Assembly (NCBI RefSeq): GCF_013283645.1
Contig: NZ_JABEKV010000009.1
Location: 45,450-109,449, forward strand
Origin: Sinorhizobium psoraleae
GTDB lineage: Bacteria > Pseudomonadota > Alphaproteobacteria > Rhizobiales > Rhizobiaceae
Direction of reading: 5' to 3'
Length of the DNA stretch: 64,000 bases
Shown: piece by piece, positions 59,193 to 64,000 of the stretch
Layout of the letters: every line of letters begins with the position of its first letter
Numbering within the stretch: position 1 is the stretch's first letter
The notes under the pieces: model-generated
What the model was told of the DNA's origin: nothing
Database searches by the model: none
The model's input: only the letters and a program-made list of their open reading frames with translations
Made by a program: the position numbers and the translations under genes

Positions 59193-60179
59193 ATGGCTCG
59201 AAGGGATGTTTTTGCAAATATCACCTCGCCTCAGAGCGAGGTTCAGGAGCGAAAGGCGAAGCCTGAATACGCGGCGCGGGGTGCCTCCCGGTCGATGATT
59301 AGCTCATTGAACGAGCTGGCTGAGAAAGCCGCCCGCGTGGACCAGAATCTTGCGGGCGAGCTTGTTGTCGAACTGGATACGGCGGACCTCGACAGCTCGT
59401 TCGTTTCGGATCGCATGGCTGACGACGATGCTGCCTATATAGAGCTTGTTGAAGCCATGCGAAATCGCGGACAGGATTCGCCCATACTGGTGCGCCCTCA
59501 CCCTTCGCATGACGGCCGATACCAGATCGTTTTTGGTCACCGTCGCGCCAGGGCAGCAAAAGACCTCGGCCGGAAAGTTCGTGCAGTCGTCAAGGAAATC
59601 TCGGACGCCGATCACGTTATTGCCCAGGGCCAGGAGAACTCAGCTCGGCGGAACCTGTCGTTCATCGAGAGAGCTTTGTTTGCTCAGCGCTTGCTCGATC
59701 TCGGTTACGACAAATCCACGATTCAGTCCGCTCTTGCAACCGACGCTCCGATGCTGACACGCATGCTATCGGTATCCAGCCGGGTTCCGGAAGCGGTGGC
59801 CTTGAAGATCGGCCCCGCTAAATCCATCGGCCGGGATCGTTGGATTGATTTCGCTCAACGGATCGAGAAGCCATCGACGAAGGCGCTAGTCGGCAAATTT
59901 GTCGATGAAGAGAAGTTCAGCACTCTCGAATCGGACGCCCGTTTTGAACTCCTCGTGGCGGAGATTAAGAAGGCCGAACAGTTGCCAAGGGAGCCAGCCG
60001 ATAAGGGTGAATGGCGGGCAACCGATGCGTCGGTGAGAGCAGAGTTCAAAGGGACCGGCAAGAGCTATTCAATCGCCCTCAAGTCCGATGAGGCTGGCAA
60101 GTTCGGCCGCTTTATCGCGGACAATTTGGAGCGATTGCACCAAGAGTTTTTGTCATCAACCAAGACTGATGAAAGGTAG
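59193..60179 (+). CDS. repB: RepB, ParB-type partition protein
   Basis: A 328-residue RepB. ParB core: QDSPILVRPHPSHDGRYQIVFGHRRARAAKDLGRKVRAVVKEISDADHVIAQGQENSARRNLSFIERALFAQRLLD (GHRR, E-N-x-x-R-x-x-L-S). An HTH follows (YDKSTIQSALATDAPMLTRMLSVSSRVPEAVA). Binds parS sites. ATG 59193; a GTG codon directly upstream (59190) is also in frame. Read after repA with a 66-bp gap. Confidence 0.95.
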   Translation: MARRDVFANITSPQSEVQERKAKPEYAARGASRSMISSLNELAEKAARVDQNLAGELVVELDTADLDSSFVSDRMADDDAAYIELVEAMRNRGQDSPILVRPHPSHDGRYQIVFGHRRARAAKDLGRKVRAVVKEISDADHVIAQGQENSARRNLSFIERALFAQRLLDLGYDKSTIQSALATDAPMLTRMLSVSSRVPEAVALKIGPAKSIGRDRWIDFAQRIEKPSTKALVGKFVDEEKFSTLESDARFELLVAEIKKAEQLPREPADKGEWRATDASVRAEFKGTGKSYSIALKSDEAGKFGRFIADNLERLHQEFLSSTKTDER

Positions 60180-60185
60180 ACCCGC

Positions 60186-60243
60186 AAAAGAAAAAGGCCC
60201 CCAAACGACCAAGTCGTGGAAGCCTTCCTCATATCTGTAGCAA
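60186..60243 (-). ncRNA. Incompatibility antisense RNA between repB and repC
   Basis: On the minus strand TTGACT (-35, 60277-60272) and GATTCT (-10, 60254-60249, 17-bp spacer) precede an RNA of about 58 nt. It ends in an imperfect terminator stem (GGCTTCCACGAC / GTCGTTTGGGGGCC) and TTTTTC. All repABC plasmids carry such an RNA here; it lowers repC translation by pairing with the leader mRNA. Confidence 0.7.
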
Positions 60244-60338
60244 GATCGAGAATCGCATTTCCACGAATCGCAGTCAAGAGTCCTTGAGCGTCATTTTGGC
60301 GAGCTGATTTCTTTTGCCTTCTAAAAAGGTGAAGGAAG

Positions 60339-61649
60339 ATGGAGAGTGGAAGTGTGACGACGCCGTTTGGGCGGCGGGCGATGACGCTTGGCATGTTGGC
60401 AAGCCAACAGATTGCGGAGACTATCGAACCCGGAACGACCCGGAACAAGTGGAAACTGTTCAGGGCGATTTGCGAAGCACGGCCAGCGCTTGGCGTTACG
60501 GATCGCGCCTTGAACGTCCTCGACGCTTTGCTGACGTTCTATCCGGACAATGAGCTGTCAGAGGATCGCGGGCTGATCGTGTTCCCGTCGAACGCACAGC
60601 TCTCGATCCGCGCCAAAGGCATGACTGCAGCCACGCTAAGACGGCACCTGGCTGGCCTGGTAGAAGCCGGGTTGATCGTTCGAAAGGACAGCGCCAACGG
60701 GAAACGTTACGCACGCCGAGACAGGGCAGGGGCGGTCTCAGAGGCTTTCGGCTTCTCGTTGGCCCCCTTGCTTGCGCGGGCGGCCGAGATAGAGGCCTTG
60801 GCAGCCCAGGCGGTTGCTGATCGCGAGCTGATGAGGATCACACGGGAGCGCCTGACAATTTGCCGCCGCGACGTCGCCAAGCTCATTTCCGCCGCCCTCG
60901 ATGAGGGCGCTGCAGGTGATTGGGAGAAGATTACCTGCATATTTCGTGAGATCGTAGCACGCCTTCCTCGGGCTCCCGGGATTGAGCATCTGACTTCGGT
61001 ACTCGATGATATGTCGCTGCTTCGTGAAGAGATCGTCAATCAGTTGGAAACGCTCACGAAAGTGAAAAAAATAGACGCCAAAGAGTCTCAAATTGAGCGC
61101 CACATACAGAATTCAAACCCCGAATCCATTTCTGATCTTGAACCAGCTTCCGAAACGAAGCAGGGGGCAAAGTTGGCGGCTCGCATCGGGCAGCAGAGCG
61201 TGCCTCTGGATGACCAAGTAATATCGGCTACCCCTGAGGGGGCAAGGGGAGGGGAGTTGCGAGCCGGAAGGTGCAAGCGACCGCTAGGTGAGGATGGTGA
61301 ACTGAAATCGTTCCCGCTCGGATTGGTCCTGCAGGCTTGCCCTCAGATCTCCGACTACGGCCCAGGTGGACATGTGGGCAACTGGCGAGAGCTGATGTCG
61401 GCCGCCGTTGTTGTCCGATCGATGCTCGGCGTCAGCCCCTCGGCCTATCAGGATGCCTGCTCGGCAATGGGACCGGAGAACGCAGCGACCGTGATGGCCT
61501 GCATCCTCGAGCGCGGCGGCCACATCAACTCGGCGGGTGGATACCTGCGTGATCTGACACGGCGCACCGAAGCCGGGGAATTTGCGATTGGCCCAATGCT
61601 CATGTCGCTTGTCCGCGCTAACAGTTCCATCAGACGGCAGGTGGGTTAA
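60339..61649 (+). CDS. repC: RepC replication initiator
   Basis: A 436-residue RepC. N-terminal HTH-containing part: LGVTDRALNVLDALLTFYPDNELSEDRGLIVFPSNAQLSIRAKGMTAATLRRHLAGLVEAGLIVRKDSANGKRYARRD. The C-terminal domain (about 320-436; GLVLQACPQISDYGPGGHVGNWRELMSAAVVVRSMLGVSPSAYQDACSAMGPENAATVMAC) fits the family. The replication origin is normally inside repC. ATG 60339 has GAAGG upstream. Confidence 0.95.
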   Translation: MESGSVTTPFGRRAMTLGMLASQQIAETIEPGTTRNKWKLFRAICEARPALGVTDRALNVLDALLTFYPDNELSEDRGLIVFPSNAQLSIRAKGMTAATLRRHLAGLVEAGLIVRKDSANGKRYARRDRAGAVSEAFGFSLAPLLARAAEIEALAAQAVADRELMRITRERLTICRRDVAKLISAALDEGAAGDWEKITCIFREIVARLPRAPGIEHLTSVLDDMSLLREEIVNQLETLTKVKKIDAKESQIERHIQNSNPESISDLEPASETKQGAKLAARIGQQSVPLDDQVISATPEGARGGELRAGRCKRPLGEDGELKSFPLGLVLQACPQISDYGPGGHVGNWRELMSAAVVVRSMLGVSPSAYQDACSAMGPENAATVMACILERGGHINSAGGYLRDLTRRTEAGEFAIGPMLMSLVRANSSIRRQVG

Positions 61650-61752
61650 ACCGGATGTCGCATGGCGCCATTTACTTCAGGCAAAATGGTTTCTGAGATC
61701 ACTCTCATGGCGGCAGTCGGACGGCTGAGGCGAGGCGACGGCCAATCATCGA

Positions 61753-62175
61753 TCAATATCCGTTGTCTTTGAGGAACTGATCAATTGCGGCCTTCATGAT
61801 GACGGTCATCTTCACGTCGTTCTCGATAGCGGCTTTCTCCAACCGTTTCTTCGTCTCGTAATCCAACGGGCAGTTGACGTAGTGCTTGGATTCGCGATCG
61901 CGTGCCCTCTTCAGGTCACGCAAGCGAACTCTAGAATCCTCACGCTGCAGTGCTTTGCTCACTGCCCGCTCGCGTCGGGCCTCTTCAGTCGGCGCAATGA
62001 GATGGCTCGCAGGTTGGTCAACACTATGCGACAGAGGCTGATTTTCAATCCTCGCATCTTCTGTCGGCACGCTGGGAGCCAATGTAGCAGTGTCCTCCGC
62101 AGTCGACTGGTTTATCGGACGGCTACGCCGCGGCGCGACTGCAAAATCAGATACCGTTGTTTGCCCCTTAGCCAT
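61753..62175 (-). CDS. virC2: VirC2-like ribbon-helix-helix relaxosome protein
   Basis: A 140-residue protein. After a disordered N-terminal third, the C-terminal part (NCPLDYETKKRLEKAAIENDVKMTVIMKAAIDQFLKDN) looks like a ribbon-helix-helix DNA-binding fold, as in VirC2. It overlaps the ParA-like gene by 8 bp and follows it, as virC2 follows virC1 in Agrobacterium. VirC2 binds beside oriT or the T-DNA border. Assignment rests on order and fold. Confidence 0.6.
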   Translation of the reverse strand: MAKGQTTVSDFAVAPRRSRPINQSTAEDTATLAPSVPTEDARIENQPLSHSVDQPASHLIAPTEEARRERAVSKALQREDSRVRLRDLKRARDRESKHYVNCPLDYETKKRLEKAAIENDVKMTVIMKAAIDQFLKDNGY

Positions 62176-62881
62176 TGGCCGCTACCTCTTTCTGTCCCAA
62201 GAGCAGTCCTTCAATGTTCTGAACTAGGCTCATCACTTCCGCTCGCGCTTTTTTTACGGGATTCGTGAGTTCCAGCATCTGCAGAGTGCCGTAACCGTTT
62301 CGAATCTCGCGGTAGCAATTTCGCTCCATGAGTTCAGTATCGAGCAGGTAGGAGTCATAACCACCTTCCTTTAAATTCTGCACAAAGGGCCTGATCAGCC
62401 GATACGCTTCCAGCATTCTGGCTGGCAACGTGATCCTGGTGACAAAGTTGGCGTGCGGGATCACCCGCCCAATTTTGTCGGAAATATTGGCCGTGTCGGT
62501 CGCGGCCTGGCCCGCCGCCTTGATCTCATCTTGGTTTGGCTGAATTGGCGTCAGCACAACATGGGACCCGGCGATAATGGTGTCCCTCAGGACGGTGTCT
62601 TGACCGGGCGTGTCCATCAAAACGACATCGAATTTGTTCGCCTCGTTTTCCAGGACCTGCTGGACGGTAGTTTGACGGGCAGCCGTTATGAGCTCGATGT
62701 TATCAGGCAGGTTGTCCTTTGCTTCACAGCGCTTCCACCATTCCTGCAGATTTTGGCGGCCGTCTGCATCAATGAGAAGGACACGCTTTCCCTGAAGCGC
62801 ATATTCCCCGGCAATCAAGATTGCCGCCGTTGTCTTCCCTGCTCCACCTTTGCCGCTCACGGCCGAAATGCATAGAGGCAT
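62168..62881 (-). CDS. virC1: VirC1/ParA-like ATPase
   Basis: A 237-residue ParA/MinD-type ATPase. Deviant Walker A SGKGGAGKTTAAILIAGEYAL, VLLIDADGRQNLQEWW, and VVLMDTPGQDTVLRDTIIAGSHVVLTPIQPN. ATG 62881 lies 9 bases after GGAG; ATG 62890 would overlap that sequence. VirC1 recruits the relaxosome to the cell pole. The gene reads away from the repeat array and oriT candidate, so it is an accessory transfer gene rather than a plasmid-partition copy. Confidence 0.8.
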   Translation of the reverse strand: MPLCISAVSGKGGAGKTTAAILIAGEYALQGKRVLLIDADGRQNLQEWWKRCEAKDNLPDNIELITAARQTTVQQVLENEANKFDVVLMDTPGQDTVLRDTIIAGSHVVLTPIQPNQDEIKAAGQAATDTANISDKIGRVIPHANFVTRITLPARMLEAYRLIRPFVQNLKEGGYDSYLLDTELMERNCYREIRNGYGTLQMLELTNPVKKARAEVMSLVQNIEGLLLGQKEVAANG

Positions 62882-62962
62882 ATGTGGCATCTCCTTTTTT
62901 AGCCGATGAGTATCTCGGCGGCTAGCTGGGTGTTCGTGCGGCTGTCCCATGTCGTGAGCGCA

Positions 62963-63147
62963 CACATGATGTGAGCAATCGCTCACACGGTGTCGCAACA
63001 TGCTGCTACCATACGGTGTAGACGATCTCTGCCATTAAACCAAGCCTGCATCATGTGAATAATCATCCACGTGATGTGTCGATAGTTTCATGTGACTACA
63101 TCGTGTGGAGGCTCAGTGTTGCTAACTCGTGTGGAATATTCACACGA
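62963..63147. repeat. Array of TC(A/G)TGTG half-sites upstream of virC1
   Basis: Copies of the half-site TC(A/G)TGTG or its complement CACA(C/T)GA occur at 62963, 63051, 63088, 63101, 63127 and 63141. The last two form a perfect inverted repeat (TCGTGTG-gaatatt-CACACGA). Also GTGAGCaatcGCTCAC at 62972-62987. The spread across the virC1 promoter and toward oriT suggests binding sites for VirC2, VirC1 or a regulator. Confidence 0.7.
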
Positions 63148-63214
63148 TATGGTGGCCGCAAGATGCGGCCTGAAGCGCCGGCAGATCAGTGAACCCCGGA
63201 GCCGCGTAAGGCCG

Positions 63215-63290
63215 GCTCTGACGCTCGCACGGAAGCGGCAAGGGCGAAGAGCGAAGCGTCCCTTGCGGCTGAGTACGAGGGTCGGACAAA
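63215..63290. other. Candidate origin of transfer (oriT)
   Basis: GCAAGGG (63238-63244) and CCCTTGC (63260-63266) form an inverted repeat around a GCGAAGAGCGAAGCGT core. The AAGGGCG and CCTTGCG words resemble the nick region of Agrobacterium-type (Q-type) oriTs. Its place between virC1 and mobC is where an oriT is expected. The nick position is not known. Confidence 0.55.
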
Positions 63291-63480
63291 GGCCTTCAGG
63301 AGCGGATTTCGGAGGTGAACCCTGGTGAGCGTTCCTACGAAAAACAACCCGGGCGAAGTCCCGGTTCTAAAAATCAAAATGGCGAGCGAAACAAGTCAAA
63401 CTCGTAGTGCTGTCTCGTTGATTTTCCCCGTAGTGAGGTTGGCAGGATACGGAAAAATGTGCTACGCCCTTTTTCCTACA

Positions 63481-63501
63481 ATCGAGGGACGAGCCCTCGA
63501 T
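63481..63501. promoter_or_regulatory. Short palindrome before mobC
   Basis: ATCGAGGG-acgag-CCCTCGAT, a perfect 8-bp stem, lies 38 bp before the mobC ATG. It may be an operator, or a translational control hairpin. Confidence 0.5.
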
Positions 63502-63538
63502 CACCTGACGCAAGCGCCAGTAGGGGGCCAACGGCCAA

Positions 63539-63940
63539 ATGGATGACGGGAAATTCAACGCTCTCCTTGAGCCGGCCAAGAAGGATCGCACTGTGCATGT
63601 GCGTGTCACGGTTGACGAACATGCGGGGATCGAGAAGGCGGCCGAGGATGCCGGCATGACGGTATCCAGCTTTTTCCGGTCGCTGCTATTGGAGGGGGCA
63701 GGCGTCCGGCCGATCCTGACGGGGGATGACCGCCTAGTGATGGCGGCTTTGCTCGAAGACATGCGGATGATCGGAATCAACCTCAACCAGGTTGCAAGGG
63801 CGCTCAACAGTGGCCGGGGCGTCCATCCAAGCGAGCTGAATATCAACCTCGAAAACGTGCAACGCATTCAGGCGGCGGTGATGAGCGAGCTTCGCTCTAT
63901 GTCGCGACGGGCTGGTTATCAGCGTCGAGGGGAGAAGTAG
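63539..63940 (+). CDS. mobC: MobC-like relaxosome accessory protein
   Basis: A 133-residue protein. An N-terminal ribbon-helix-helix (RTVHVRVTVDEHAGIEKAAEDAGMTVSSFFRSLLLEGAG) precedes the MobC motif GINLNQVARALNSGR. MobC helps the relaxase melt and bind oriT. The relaxase gene begins 3 bp after its stop. Confidence 0.9.
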   Translation: MDDGKFNALLEPAKKDRTVHVRVTVDEHAGIEKAAEDAGMTVSSFFRSLLLEGAGVRPILTGDDRLVMAALLEDMRMIGINLNQVARALNSGRGVHPSELNINLENVQRIQAAVMSELRSMSRRAGYQRRGEK

Positions 63941-63943
63941 CCG

Positions 63944-64000
63944 TTGGAAATCTTCTTCGGCGCATTCACCAGCGAATGGGAGCAGCGGCGCGCAGCGCTG
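63944..64000 (+). CDS. Relaxase, start only (truncated by window edge)
   Basis: A TTG start with GGAG upstream opens MEIFFGAFTSEWEQRRAAL, 19 residues before the window ends. No catalytic motif is visible yet. Position directly after mobC makes a relaxase (MOBP-type) the likely identity. Confidence 0.5.
   Translation, partial: MEIFFGAFTSEWEQRRAAL

Noticed and set aside
62168..62881. Reading the ParA-like gene as a plasmid-partition ParA
   Set aside because: RepA already serves this function. The gene is coupled to a ribbon-helix-helix gene and lies next to mobC and the oriT candidate, as virC1 would.
63092..63328. 78-aa plus-strand frame across the oriT region
   Set aside because: It crosses the half-site array and the oriT inverted repeat and has no ribosome-binding site.
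1..64000. CRISPR arrays, rRNA and tRNA genes
   Set aside because: No regularly spaced repeats with unique spacers, no rRNA-like blocks and no tRNA cloverleaf were seen on reading either strand.

Overview
The window looks like part of a large conjugative repABC plasmid (or megaplasmid) from the Rhizobiales, most likely Rhizobiaceae. The evidence is a complete repABC cassette, a VirB-type secretion operon, VirC1/VirC2-like and MobC relaxosome genes, and an acyl carrier protein very like the rhizobial chromosomal one. No rRNA, tRNA, CRISPR array or intact insertion sequence was seen.

Layout: (1) 1-8422, minus strand: T4SS operon virB2-B3-B4-B1-B5-lipoprotein-B6-B8-B9 with two lytic transglycosylases; VirB10, VirB11 and VirD4 are not in the window. 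(2) 8582-11832, plus strand: six secreted or membrane proteins, three of them staphylococcal-nuclease-like, ending at a strong terminator. (3) 11903-14368: a small gene with a paralogue near 32 kb, a NYN-LOTUS protein and a serine recombinase. (4) 15059-30855: a defence island of two back-to-back operons. Leftward: MBL-fold protein, E2-E1-JAB fusion and patatin-like lipase. Rightward: WYL regulator, SNF2 helicase with DUF3883, small unknown, DUF1156 adenine methylase and DUF499 ATPase. They share one short control region with an inverted repeat. (5) 31.2-39.5 kb: acpP, an RcgA-like membrane protein, an alpha/beta hydrolase, a LigD-type ligase, a nuclease-like protein and XRE regulators. (6) 39.9-57 kb: plasmid accessory genes with long GC-rich leaders. 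These include a ParB-like protein, DUF3846, DUF736, ArdC, an SOS-controlled Y-family polymerase, VapBC, VbhA/Fic, and an orphan repC with its own putative antisense RNA. (7) 57.9-64 kb: repABC with antisense RNA, virC1/virC2-like genes, an iteron-like array, an oriT candidate, mobC and the start of a relaxase.

Together, regions 1, 2 and 7 would build the transfer machine and relaxosome, and repABC maintains the plasmid. ArdC, the TA modules and the ligase and polymerase would help establishment and repair. The 15-31 kb island looks like cargo protecting the host from phage. Its most interesting part is the MBL/E2-E1-JAB/patatin operon. It resembles type II CBASS with the nucleotidyltransferase replaced by an MBL-fold protein whose C-terminus ends in Ala-Gly.
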